Shown here piece after piece: positions 49,802 through 59,269 of a DNA stretch of 63,024 nt. The DNA lies in assembly GCA_022925895.1 (NCBI GenBank), contig JAKSYS010000349.1, forward strand, positions 1 to 63,024, read 5' to 3'. A program made the translations under genes and the position numbers. The DNA is from Fragilaria crotonensis. Taxonomy: Eukaryota > Bacillariophyta > Fragilariophyceae > Fragilariales > Fragilariaceae. The notes beneath the pieces were generated by a model. That model did not search any database, was not told where the DNA came from, and saw nothing but the letters and a program-made list of their open reading frames with translations. How positions within the stretch are numbered: the first letter of the stretch is position 1; the number at the start of each line of letters is the position of its first letter.

Positions 49802-51403
49802 TCAGTTGAAGTCGATTGCGAACTTCAAACTGGAGGGAAAGCCCTCGCAAGCATAGCCGGCCTGCGTCCAGTTTTGCGGACTTATTCCGACCTCACCTTG
49901 GTCAGGGAAGTAGTAGTTCAGCGCCTGTGATGTATACTGTGCCACAGCGCTTCTCAGCTGATTTGTAGTGACATTATAGGGAGATGACATTCCATTCAGC
50001 GAACTTGGAAATGTCAAGCTGACGAAACCTTCAAAGTTATCCGTGTCGAGACAAAGTGGAACCATGGCTCCCAAATCGACATTCGAAATCACCGAGGGAT
50101 AATCGGATGCACCAATGCCAATGTTTGGACTTTTGATGAAAGCCTTTCCCGCAAAGTCGGTCAAGAAGTCGCAAAGCCAGTTATCGACTCGGGACAGGTA
50201 TTGGGTCTTAAGGTTTGTCAGAACAAGATTCCGATTTGTTTCAATGAGGCTGCCAAGGGTTTGTATCAGCTCCTCGAAGGTACCATTAGTTGTAGTTTCA
50301 TTCAGAAAACCGACAACAGATTCAAGGCGGTCAACTTGCTCTTTAAGGTCGGTATTCTGTTGGTCCAATGTCGTCACGGATGCAGTCAAATTTTTGTTTT
50401 GAGTCATGAGCGCGTTGTTCGTCCCGTTCAAAAGGATGATATCGGAATTCAGCTTAACATTCTGAGTTTCAAGGATTTGGTTCGTTGCATTCAACTCTGA
50501 GTTAGTCGTATTCAGTGTTTCGGCTTGATCCTGTAAATCGCCAACCTGCATCTCAAGGGATGCTGTAGAATTCTTGAGACTTGCTGTCTCGAGTGTGAGT
50601 TGAGTCACTTGCAACAAAAGGTTATCGGAGGTGTTTGAGAGACTCTGCAAGAGGTCAACAAAATCAGCGTTTGTTCCATTGAACTTCTGATAGAGCTCAT
50701 CAAAGGCAGCATTTTCTACCTGCAGACGATCGTTTTCTGACGCAAGGCGATCGTTCTCTAGACTTAGGGCATCAACTTCAGATCCAAGGCGATCAACCTC
50801 TGTCGATAGTCGATCAATTTCGTTCTGAAGTTCCACCAACTGCGATTCCAGACGATCTACTTGGGCTGTGAGAGCAGCAATCTGATTATCAAGTCCAGGA
50901 ATTCTGAGGAACTGAGTGAAAAAGACAATTGCTGAAGCTGTCGTTAGGAGTAGAGCCAATGCGACAAAGGCAAAAACCGGCTTCGACATGCCCAGCAAAA
51001 ATGCAGCGCCATTTGGGGTGGACGAAGCCATGGTGTGTTCAATGACTAGTGTAGAACTCCCCTTTGGGGTGTCAGAGTATTGCTGAGATGCTTGCTGTGC
51101 AATGCCGGGTGATTGTAATGATTGCCCTGCAATCGCGTTCAACTGCTGCGGCGATTTTGAGGAACCATTCGTTGTGCCATTGATAGGGCTTCGGGTTTCA
51201 AATGATGAAGAAGGCGCTTCTTCATCCGGAACCTGGTGAGGGCTTCCAAAGAAGATCATGGGTTGTGTCTGAGAGCTCAGTTCATCCTTCGGATTATCCT
51301 CATCCACATCGTCGAAAAAGACGGTGTCTTCTTCGCTGTCACTCACGCTCCCGGCGAGCATATTTGAGAGTCCCTCCGATGTGTTATTCATGTTGTTATT
51401 CAT
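49802..51403 (-). CDS. Single-pass membrane protein with long coiled coil
   Basis: The open frame reaches 51481 without an ATG there; Met at 51403 (MNNNMNNTSEG) is the first usable start, giving 533 residues. Order: acidic Ser-rich cytosolic head of about 130 residues, one transmembrane helix (FAFVALALLLTTASAIVFF), then a leucine-heptad coiled coil of about 200 residues (QVDRLESQLVELQNEIDRLS, VDALSLENDRLASENDRL) rich in Asn and Thr with many N-x-T/S sites. A conserved-looking globular C-terminus follows with NWLCDFLTDFAGKAF, CLDTDNFEGFVSLTFP and GYACEGFPSSLKF; its paired cysteines suggest an extracytoplasmic location. No named family; proteins of this layout are common in diatoms. Intact. Confidence 0.65.
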   Translation of the reverse strand: MNNNMNNTSEGLSNMLAGSVSDSEEDTVFFDDVDEDNPKDELSSQTQPMIFFGSPHQVPDEEAPSSSFETRSPINGTTNGSSKSPQQLNAIAGQSLQSPGIAQQASQQYSDTPKGSSTLVIEHTMASSTPNGAAFLLGMSKPVFAFVALALLLTTASAIVFFTQFLRIPGLDNQIAALTAQVDRLESQLVELQNEIDRLSTEVDRLGSEVDALSLENDRLASENDRLQVENAAFDELYQKFNGTNADFVDLLQSLSNTSDNLLLQVTQLTLETASLKNSTASLEMQVGDLQDQAETLNTTNSELNATNQILETQNVKLNSDIILLNGTNNALMTQNKNLTASVTTLDQQNTDLKEQVDRLESVVGFLNETTTNGTFEELIQTLGSLIETNRNLVLTNLKTQYLSRVDNWLCDFLTDFAGKAFIKSPNIGIGASDYPSVISNVDLGAMVPLCLDTDNFEGFVSLTFPSSLNGMSSPYNVTTNQLRSAVAQYTSQALNYYFPDQGEVGISPQNWTQAGYACEGFPSSLKFAIDFN

Positions 51404-51864
51404 GTTGTTGATGTAGATGCTCTTCGTTCCCAAGTTAACGATGGGATAGAAGATACAAGATACAGATGCGGGGAATAACAATGGGGAGAAACGACTACTA
51501 ACTAAAACCAGATGCGATGATGCGATTCATGCGATAAGACCTGGATAAGACGGGTCAGACAGGTACTCCAGTACTCCGAGTACATACTGTACATTCGTGA
51601 AAGGTGAAACAGGGAATTTGTCGTGGAGAGTACTCTTGTACCACGTGCAACGTACAAGTATGCCAGGTATAGACGACTGCCCCGATGCCAAGATTCCGCC
51701 CAACAGCATGCTCTAGTAGGTGCAGAGTGCCTTAAGTAAAGAAACGTTTTCAGGTAACACAACGGAAATGGTTAAGTTGACAAGACCAGTACATTTCCAC
51801 CAGAGCCGAGCAGGCGCCAAACGTCGGTACTCCTGACCCCTGACCATCTTGTGTGGGGTGAGGG

Positions 51865-52217
51865 CAGGCTGTGTTATTTTGGGAAAGTTCCCCAAAACAC
51901 CAAAATAGCTTATTTCGGGACATTTTTGAAACTTATTTTGGGAACTTTAATTGGGAACGTTACAGTACACAGTACAGTGTGAGTCCTACGTGATTCCTAC
52001 GTGGATTGTCAGTACATCGATGACATATACAGTAATACAGTAATTCAGTACTACTATGACCGAGTCCAGTACGACGCCAATCCAACAAAGATTTGGGCGA
52101 TGGCCAGTTGATCTCTACTGAATCCTACGTATTCTACACGGTTTAAATCGGGAACTTTTAAAATGTTTAATTGGGACAAATTCCAAATAAGAAAAGTTCC
52201 CAAAATAACACAGCCTG
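51865..52217. mobile_element. 353-bp MITE with 6-base target duplication
   Basis: Terminal inverted repeats of 21 bases (CAGGCTGTGTTATTTTGGGA... at 51865 and complement ending 52217) are flanked by TGAGGG at 51859-51864 and 52218-52223. Subterminal repeats of TTTTGGGAAC and TTAATTGGGA resemble in style those of the hAT-like element at 30775. No coding capacity. Confidence 0.75.
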
Positions 52218-52309
52218 TGAGGGAAAGGACGTTTATCCATGTATGATGACAATTGACACTATATATTACTGTACCACGCTGTGTAGTTAAACACGTACAC
52301 TACGGTTGC

Positions 52310-52450
52310 CTGGGTACAGTGATACGTAGTACTCGTACGTACGGCTCCTCCGTCTGTGCATGCATATCATATTTACTACTAGGTAGTACATCATTGCATG
52401 GCGTACGTCCGTATGTCGTACGTCGTGTGTTGGACTACTGACTACTATGA
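52310..52450. repeat. GTAC/CGTAC-rich tract
   Basis: Dense ACGTA, CGTACGTACG and GTACGTCCGTATGTCGTACG units between the MITE and the TrhO remnant. Confidence 0.5.
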
Positions 52451-52577
52451 CATATGTGCGTGGAGCATGCCATACACGCTGTTGTGCTTCGCATTTACAT
52501 TCACACACTTCACACTCCAGCACACACTTGTTCAATCCACCACCTTTACTCTGCCCACGCCACCACTGCTTTTCCAA

Positions 52578-53560
52578 GATGGCATTGCAGACGGGGGTCG
52601 TACAATGTACTGCCTCATCGAATACTGACTCTCTACAAGTTTGTGAAACCCAAACTCGATCAGGCACAAGGCAATGCTGAAGCCATTGCAGGAAGAGTTA
52701 GAAGTCTTCTGCCTGTCCCACGAAGTGCGTGGTACTTTGATTCTTACACTTTCTACGGAGGGTATCTGTATCAATTTTACAATTCATTTGTTACCCGTCG
52801 TCAGAAATCGATCAAATGATGAATCATGTGCAATCTATGTTTTCAGGGCTAAGAACTAGAGGGTATCCCATGACGATCGCAATGTCTTCCCTCGACTTTG
52901 GATCAAAATCAAGTCACAAATTGTATCCATTGGAAATGTCCACGTTGATCCAACCATCACGGTTGGGGAGTACGTGTTGTCAAACCAGGAGAAGCTTGGG
53001 ATTGTTTGTTAAAGGATCCCGAGTGCTTGGTAGTCGATGCGCGAAACGAATACGAAGTTAAACTACCGGTAGGGAGTTTTCAAGGCGCTGTCAACCCTCA
53101 TACGGAAACATTTACAAAGTTTCCCGCATGGTTTGCTACCCACGCACCCACGACCCACGCAATTGTCGTCCAAAACGATCGGGATGTTTTGTGACAGTAA
53201 GGGAGGCATTCGATGCGAGAAAGCATCGGCCCTGGCGAAGACGTTGTTCCCAAAAATGCCTGTCTTTCACCCTGGAGGGTGCAATTCTCGCGTATTTGGA
53301 CGCGGTTCCAGAGGATCAAGTCGACGTTCGAAGGAGAATGCCATGTCTTTGATCAGCGGGTCGCGGTGACACATGGCTTGCGTCCTAGTGACCAGTACGT
53401 GGCATGTTTCGCATGTCGACGACCTTTATCACAACAAGATCGTAATGATGTCTCCTTCCATGAGGGAATTTCTTGCAAGTATTGTATCGATGATGAAACA
53501 GAGCGACAGCGACAGCGATTTCAAGCAAGTACAAGGTCGCCCCTTACGGCAATTACGACG
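52578..53560 (+). pseudogene. tRNA uridine(34) hydroxylase / rhodanese-domain (TrhO-like), multiply frameshifted
   Basis: Blocks in family order but in different frames: LYKFVKPKLDQ (52630), EELEVFCLSHEVRGTL (52690), EKLGIVLLKDPECLVVDARNEYEVKLP (52990-53065), GSFQGAVNPHTETFTKFPAWF (53076), IGMFCDSKGGIRCEKASAL (53183-53240), LEGAILAYLDAVPED (53275), GECHVFDQRVAVTHGL (53335) and FACRRPL (53410). These correspond to the N-terminal ferredoxin-like part, the rhodanese domain with its catalytic Cys in CxxGGIRCEK, and the Cys-rich tail of TrhO/TSTD2-type proteins, which hydroxylate U34 of tRNA. An insertion has altered the active-site loop (C-D-S-K-G-G-I-R rather than C-T-G-G-I-R). At least five frame changes: inactive unless they are sequence errors. 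Confidence 0.7.
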
Positions 53561-53945
53561 CGATATGATCACTGGCGATTCACATCCGATTCGATACTTG
53601 CTGGCGGAGGGTATTGAGCATTGGACCGAATCATCTGGGAAGTTCTCGCCTGTTTTGTCTCAATATCCGTTTCACATAAGAGAACGAATTGAGGAGGCGC
53701 TGGCATCCCAACACCGAGTTGGATGGAAAGATGCCACATCGGGTCTGTTGAGCTGTCATCGGTCATCCTTAGCATGCTGTGCAATGTATGCGTCCGGAAA
53801 ACGGATCTGAATGCTGGAGCACAAAGGATGCGAACATCCACGATCACGTCACGCGGATTTGGAACGCTAGGAATGAAGTCTTGCATTCCATCATCGAACT
53901 TCCCTTCGCAACAGAACACAGAACACTATGACGGTGCGATGAAAA
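53561..53945 (+). mobile_element. Probable C-terminal scrap of a retroelement polyprotein
   Basis: One frame gives QLRRDMITGDSHPIRYLLAE, ERIEEALASQHRVGWKDATSGLLS; another near 53845 gives VTRIWNARNEVLH. The order (I..ai..Q..iGW......G..s..W ... iW..RN..lH) resembles the tail found on reverse-transcriptase polyproteins of eukaryotic non-LTR-type elements. No reverse transcriptase core is in the window, so the assignment is tentative. It abuts the TrhO remnant. Confidence 0.4.
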
Positions 53946-54094
53946 ATGAAGTTTAAAGTTAAATTGCCAGTCAACGAACCAGGACCGTATGTCATAGTCG
54001 AACATCAGACACTTGATGCCATTCTACATACTATACATCGATACCACATCTTGCCATCCCATCTTTACACATTCTGACTACTCGTAAAGGGACC

Positions 54095-55045
54095 ATGTCG
54101 CTACGTTTGCTTCATCGCATGCGCAACAGCAGCAGGAGCATCATCCTCGCACCTTGTCGACCAATCGTTATGCGCACAAGAATGTTCGCCACGGACATTT
54201 ACAATTCCTCCATCGCACCCGACTCACCGTATCGTTCACGCGGTGTCATCGTTCAACGAGCCTACCATGACTTGTGTACTTAACTAGTCACGACCATGAC
54301 CTATATGTCGGGTCCCAAGTTGGAATAAGAAGCGAGGAGACAATTAGAATTGTTGGGGATCGACACGTCGAAAGGATTTAAAAGTCTGGGGCGAGACACT
54401 GCCGCCATGGAAGATTCGAATCGTACCGAATCCTTCGAGGGAACGATGCTCGACGGAAACGGTCCGAACGGAGCAATGTCGTCCATGGACAGTGTCAGCG
54501 TCCAAGTGGGTGGGTCGAGTCGTTGGTGTCCATGCAATTATTTGGACTGTCCGAATGACCCGCCGACTGCTGCTCTTATCCACCGCGGGGGCTGTGGCAA
54601 CAATTAAAGCGACATCATCCCAGTCTGGTCCCAACGTCTTGGCAAGAATGGGCGGAGGCACATCAGTTTGCTTCCGAACAAGCGGGACGATTGGCGTTGA
54701 CAGAAATCATGGATCGATGCACTCTTGGATGTCCATGGACATCAAATTCTTAATTTAGGACTCTTCAATGCCGATCCGCATCCCGGGAATATTCTCGTTT
54801 TGGAGGAACCGGACCAGAGTCCGAGCACACGACTTGGATTGATTGAATTTGGGCAGTGTAAACGATTGACACCCGACGAGCAAGTTCAGGTGGCACATCT
54901 TCTTGTGAGTGTTGCCGATAACTAATCGAATGAAACAATTGCTGCTACATTCCGTTGTCTTGGAATTAAAACCAAGAATGATTCGACCGAATTCTTGGCT
55001 GACTTTGCTCGTCTCATGTTTGGTCCACTCAAACCGCATCACATG
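54095..55045 (+). pseudogene. ABC1/ADCK (UbiB-type) kinase-like pseudogene
   Basis: The strongest part is 54751-54925: NLGLFNADPHPGNILVLEE followed by TRLGLIEFGQCKRLTPDEQVQVAHLL. DPHPGN and L-I-[DE]-[FY]-G-Q are the catalytic-loop and metal-binding signatures of ABC1 atypical kinases, which support coenzyme Q synthesis in mitochondria or act in plastids. The usual Asp of LIDFG is Glu here. Downstream [28 protein letters not shown] fits the family. Upstream pieces (LLGIDTSKGFKSLGRD; WQQLKRHHPSLVPTSWQEW) are in several frames. An N-terminal presequence-like frame starts at 54095 (MSLRLLHRMRNSSRSIILA). Many breaks: not functional as read. The 5' piece 54304-54487 is duplicated at 60541-60723. 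Confidence 0.6.
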
Positions 55046-55762
55046 AGCACATGAGTCATGGACGGCATCAAAAGCTCCACGTCGATACTTATTTGTCACG
55101 AATGTGTTTCAAACCGATTCAATTGGTATTTGGTACATGTACCACGTACTCAAGATAAAAGACGCCCAGTCACTTTTTCGAGGCAATCACACTTTCCCAC
55201 GTATGTATTTTTATATGTTGTTGTTCTTCCGACCTCTGCTGAGAGACCAATTTGATGCGAGACACTCCGACATCAAATGACATCCGGATTTTCAGTCACT
55301 GTTTCTATACCTAACCTACAGCAATGTTCGGAGGAATCAATTCTGCCCTACGATGCTCTTACGCTGCTCAAGTTTACGTTGACATCTTTCTTTCACTTTT
55401 TAGTTTCTCACAATTATTCACTACTCGTCAAAGGTAACCTATTCCAAAATCGTTACTGCACCGGCAAAGATCGTCGTAATCGTAATCCTTTTTTACGCAA
55501 ATACTGCAAACGTAAATGTATGTATACTCGTACTCGTATTGTATACAGGACTCCGACTATATGTACACGAGTACATGTACTGCTGTTTCTTGTCCCATGC
55601 TCCGTGTTGCATGCCCTTCCATGTAAAACAAACTCTCAAACGCTTCCATTCCTTTCATGGCCATGTGTGCCGCCATTTGGCACTTTATGCAGGCCAATAT
55701 TGCAGCTCAAACACGGCACATCTGTAAGAATTCGAGAAGCTGCCTACCGGACGTACTCCACT

Positions 55763-57424
55763 ATGACTCTTGATAAAGAATTGATTCTGAATGCCGAGAA
55801 GGGAAATCTCGACGAGGTTCGTGAGCTTTTGCGACGAGGGGCAAACGTGAATGCCGGGGATCGATATGGCTGTACATCCCTCATCTTGGCAAGCATGTTT
55901 GGCCATTTGGAAGTGGTTCGTGCTTTATTGAATCACGACGGGGTGGATGTCAATATCAAGCGTAACAATGGAAACACAGCACTCATCCATGCATGCATGA
56001 AAGGTTATCTTAATGTGGTTTGTGCTTTGTTGAATCACGAAGGGGTGGATGTCAATATCAAGCAAAGGAATGGCGACACAGCTCTCACCCGTGCATGCTG
56101 GAATGGCCATTTGGAAGTGGTTCGTGCTTTATTGAATCACAATGGAGTGAATGTAAATATCAAGAGTAAGAATGGCAAAATTGCTCTTTTCTCGGCAATC
56201 GAGATGGGCCATTTGGAAGTGGTTCGCGCTTTATTGAATCACGACAGGATGGATGTCAATATCAAGCGTAAGAATGGGGACACAGCTCTCATCTTAGCAA
56301 GCGAGATGGGCCATTTGGAAGTGGTTTGTGCTTTAGTGAGTCACGATGGAGTGGATGCAAATATCGAGAATAATAACGGCAAAACAGCTCTCAACTTGGC
56401 AAGCGAGATGGGCCATTTGGAAGTGGTTCGCGCTTTATTGAACCACAATGAAGTGGATGCAAATATCATGAATGCTTATGACAATACAGCTCTCATCTTG
56501 GCAAGCACGATGGGCCAATTGGAAGTGGTTTGTCCTTTATTGAATCACGATGGAGTGGATGCAATTATCGAGAATAATCAATGCAGTACAGCTCTTGATA
56601 TGGCTCGCAACCCAGATGTTGCACGTCTCTTGGAGCAGCACATGGAGCTGCAGAGACGTTGCGATCCATCAGACGATTCCAGTGTGGATGTCGTCAACGA
56701 ATTGCTCCAGCATGACCCTGCTCGTCGACACGAGAACAGAGCTCCATCCGACGATTCCAGCGTGGAAGTCGTCAACGAATTGCTCCAGCATGACCCTGCT
56801 CGTCGACACGAGAACAGTGCGCGATCCAACGATTCCAGCGTGGAAGTCGTCAACGAATTGCTCCAGTACGACCCTGCTCGTCGACACGAGAACAGAGCTC
56901 CATCCGACGATTCCAGCGTGGAAGTCGTCAACGAATTGCTCCAGCATGACCCTGCTCGTCGACACGAGAACAGTGCGCGATCCAACGATTCCAGCGTGGA
57001 AGTCGTCAACGAATTGCTCCAGTACGACCCTGCTCGTCGACACGAGAACAGAGCTCCATCCGACGATTCCAGCGTGGAAGTCGTCAACGAATTGCTCCAG
57101 CATGACCCTGCTCGTCGACACGAGAACAGTGTGCGATCCGACGATTCCAGTGTGGAAGTCGTCGATGAATTGCTCCAAAACAATAGCGTGGTTGTAGATC
57201 TCGAATATTCCAATGATAAAACACCCCTTTACATTGCGAGTCAAGAGGGTCATGTGGCTGTCGTCCGGGCGTTACTTGAAAACAACAATGTGGATGTGAA
57301 TGCCAAATGTACGGATCGTAAAACACCCCTTTACATTGCGAGTCAAAATGGCCATGATGAAGTTGTCCGCTTGTTACTCCAACACAACAAGGTGGATGTG
57401 AATGCCAGATGCAGGGATTCGTGA
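55763..57424 (+). CDS. Ankyrin-repeat protein with 26-residue minisatellite tail
   Basis: The frame is open from 55277, but Met at 55763 (MTLDKELILNAEKGNLDEVREL) is a typical ankyrin-protein start and the upstream text is random-looking, so 55763 is used (553 residues). Eight or nine ankyrin repeats (GHLEVVRALLNHDGVDVNIKR type) fill residues ~5-290. Seven copies of a 26-residue unit (DDSSVEVVNELLQHDPARRHENRAPS) occupy ~300-475; the VVNELLQHDP part looks derived from the second ankyrin helix. Two more true repeats (TPLYIASQEGHVAVVRALLENNNVDVNAK) follow before the stop. Intact. Ankyrin stacks mediate protein binding; no partner domain is present. Closely related broken copies sit at 28200 and 59611. 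Confidence 0.75.
   Translation: MTLDKELILNAEKGNLDEVRELLRRGANVNAGDRYGCTSLILASMFGHLEVVRALLNHDGVDVNIKRNNGNTALIHACMKGYLNVVCALLNHEGVDVNIKQRNGDTALTRACWNGHLEVVRALLNHNGVNVNIKSKNGKIALFSAIEMGHLEVVRALLNHDRMDVNIKRKNGDTALILASEMGHLEVVCALVSHDGVDANIENNNGKTALNLASEMGHLEVVRALLNHNEVDANIMNAYDNTALILASTMGQLEVVCPLLNHDGVDAIIENNQCSTALDMARNPDVARLLEQHMELQRRCDPSDDSSVDVVNELLQHDPARRHENRAPSDDSSVEVVNELLQHDPARRHENSARSNDSSVEVVNELLQYDPARRHENRAPSDDSSVEVVNELLQHDPARRHENSARSNDSSVEVVNELLQYDPARRHENRAPSDDSSVEVVNELLQHDPARRHENSVRSDDSSVEVVDELLQNNSVVVDLEYSNDKTPLYIASQEGHVAVVRALLENNNVDVNAKCTDRKTPLYIASQNGHDEVVRLLLQHNKVDVNARCRDS
56672..57186. repeat. 78-bp in-frame minisatellite, seven copies
   Basis: Units start at 56672, 56750, 56828, 56906, 56984, 57062 and 57140, spaced exactly 78 bases. 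Units alternate between two subtypes (GACGATTCC with GCTCCATCC, AACGATTCC with GCGCGATCC), so the real period is partly 156 bases, pointing to duplication of a two-unit block. Because 78 is a multiple of three, one more plus frame and two minus frames are also open; these are shadows. Confidence 0.9.
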
Positions 57425-57869
57425 TCTAAAGTCCTCTAAGTAGATGTGGCTTGCCGCAAATTCCGATTTGGGTGAAGGCAGTGTATGCAAAATTTTATGC
57501 CCGGGACTGGCCTCCTACTTAGCTAATAGAGCCTTGAAATATGCATGTTATTTTCATGTTAAGTCACAAGTCGACGTCGACGCTCATGGCATTGTGATTT
57601 GTGATGGGTGCGTTTTTCCTCAATTGAGTAGACATAGTTAGGTAGCATTTATATATGTATATTGGAAATATTGTGAGAATAAAAGGAGAGACGATCAGGA
57701 ACGATTGTTCATTCGATGAAAACGAACAAACCACGACCAAGATGGAAGGATGGATGTCCAAGGACTCGAAGAAATCGCCTCTCATGGACGTTACACTTTC
57801 CACAAGCAGCACATTTGCATTATGATTGTTTGGCCGTATCATTCTCCAGGACCTTCTGCGAGTTGTGTC

Positions 57870-58957
57870 CGTAGCATGATTACACCTGGATCTTGAAGCA
57901 GGACAGGATACAAATCTTGCAAACGTTACAATTCAATGGCTCGAGAAAAACAGGGTGTTGCTCAAAACCACAACGACTGACATCAGCGGGAAGTACTTTG
58001 TCACCGAAACCAACCTTAATGGCTATAGCAATATATCCGATTCCGATCAAGGAGCAGACCTTAGCTTGATCGCAATCACCCTCGTTCCTCCGACTCTGTA
58101 AACAACACCTTTGTCCACGAAATAATTGCTCCATCGGCGAATCCTTCGACCTATCCTTCAAGAACACCATCGAAAGAACCAAGTTCGAGGCCAAGCAGTT
58201 CTCCATCCCATTCTCCATCAAACTTTCCGTCGGCCGGTCCATCTCACAAACCGTCCGTCGTTCGGAGTGAAATACCCAGCCCATCGCCGAGCCTGATCCC
58301 CACAAAGGTTGCATCGCAAGTTCCGTCTTCGAGCCCAAGCTCATCCCCATCGAGCAGTCCATCGATGACCCGAGCTCTAGCCCAAGCTCATCGCCGTCGG
58401 TTGACCCCACCGGTGCTCCATCCTCCAATCCTTCCAAGGAACCCAGCGACCATCCGAGTGTCACGCCCTCGCCGTCACCGTCGAGTGTTCCATCAGGAGC
58501 CCCGTCGCGAGTCCCTTCGTCTAGTCCTTCGCATGAGCCGAGTAACAACCCAAGCAACTCGCGATCGTTGTCCCCCTCCCTTGAGCCCTCTCGCAGTCCC
58601 TCGAAGAGCCCTTCGACAAGTCCCTCGAGCAGTCCCTCGACGAGCCCATCAAGTAGTCCATCGAGCAGTCAATCCAGCAGTCCTTCGGCCATTCCATCGA
58701 CAGATCCGTCGAACAGTCCATCTACAAGTCCCTCGACGGGACCCTCTAGGGCTCCATCCTTCTATCCTTCGATGGAACCCACCTTCTTCCGAAGTTTCAA
58801 CCCTTCGCAATCGCCGTCGGCTTCTCTTCGTAGTCTGACAAGACGTTGGCTCTCGAATGATCTGGTCGTGACGGTCGTAGTCGTTTTTCTTGCTCTTGTG
58901 GTAGTTCCTGTGGATCCCTCTTGCGATGCAGGTGGTTTCAAGTTGTGCCGACCTTGA
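57870..58957 (+). pseudogene. SdrD-B-like domain plus P-S-x-x repeat cell-surface protein, truncated and frameshifted
   Basis: 57870-58095 reads NLANVTIQWLEKNRVLLKTTTTDISGKYFV and DQGADLSLIAITLVPP, the beta-sandwich pattern (G/N-V-T-I-x-L...T-T-T-x-G-x-Y-x-F) of SdrD-B/CNA-B-like domains. A one-base shift leads to APSANPSTYPSRTPSKEPSS and about 60 P-S-x-x units to 58780, with a further one-base loss at about 58366. A hydrophobic helix (DLVVTVVVVFLALVVVPV) and a short end at 58957 follow. P-S-x-x repeats are a hallmark of diatom secreted or wall proteins. The N-terminus with signal peptide is missing. Probably a broken wall or matrix protein. Confidence 0.65.
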
Positions 58958-59269
58958 TGCTTGACATGGCAGTTCTGTACTAGTATAAATCGCAGCTGCA
59001 GTATCGTTGGACTCTTTTCGGTACGTAGCTTTGGCACGATTGTCCACTAGTAAGTTCAAGAAGAGCCAGACTCATCTCTTCTGGTTGACTGCTACCATCA
59101 CGAAAGATAGTACAGGAACGATTTGAGAAATCCCAAGAAATGCAGCGCACAATTAGTAGCGAAGCAACCATTTCAGCGTCGTCTTCATCTGTTCGCACTC
59201 CCACGAACACCCAGTGCATCAACGAATCCTTTGAGTCCGACTATCCAAAAGATTGGATTGCGAACTCTG

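Noticed and set aside
49640..51720. Shared string CAGCATGCTCTAGT at 49643 and 51704 as flanking repeats of the coiled-coil gene
   Set aside because: Match is only about 18 bases with one difference and has no further extension; probably chance or a tiny dispersed repeat.
56550..57253. Long open frames on both strands over the ankyrin minisatellite
   Set aside because: Same effect from the 78-bp repeat; only the frame continuous with real ankyrin repeats on both sides is credible.
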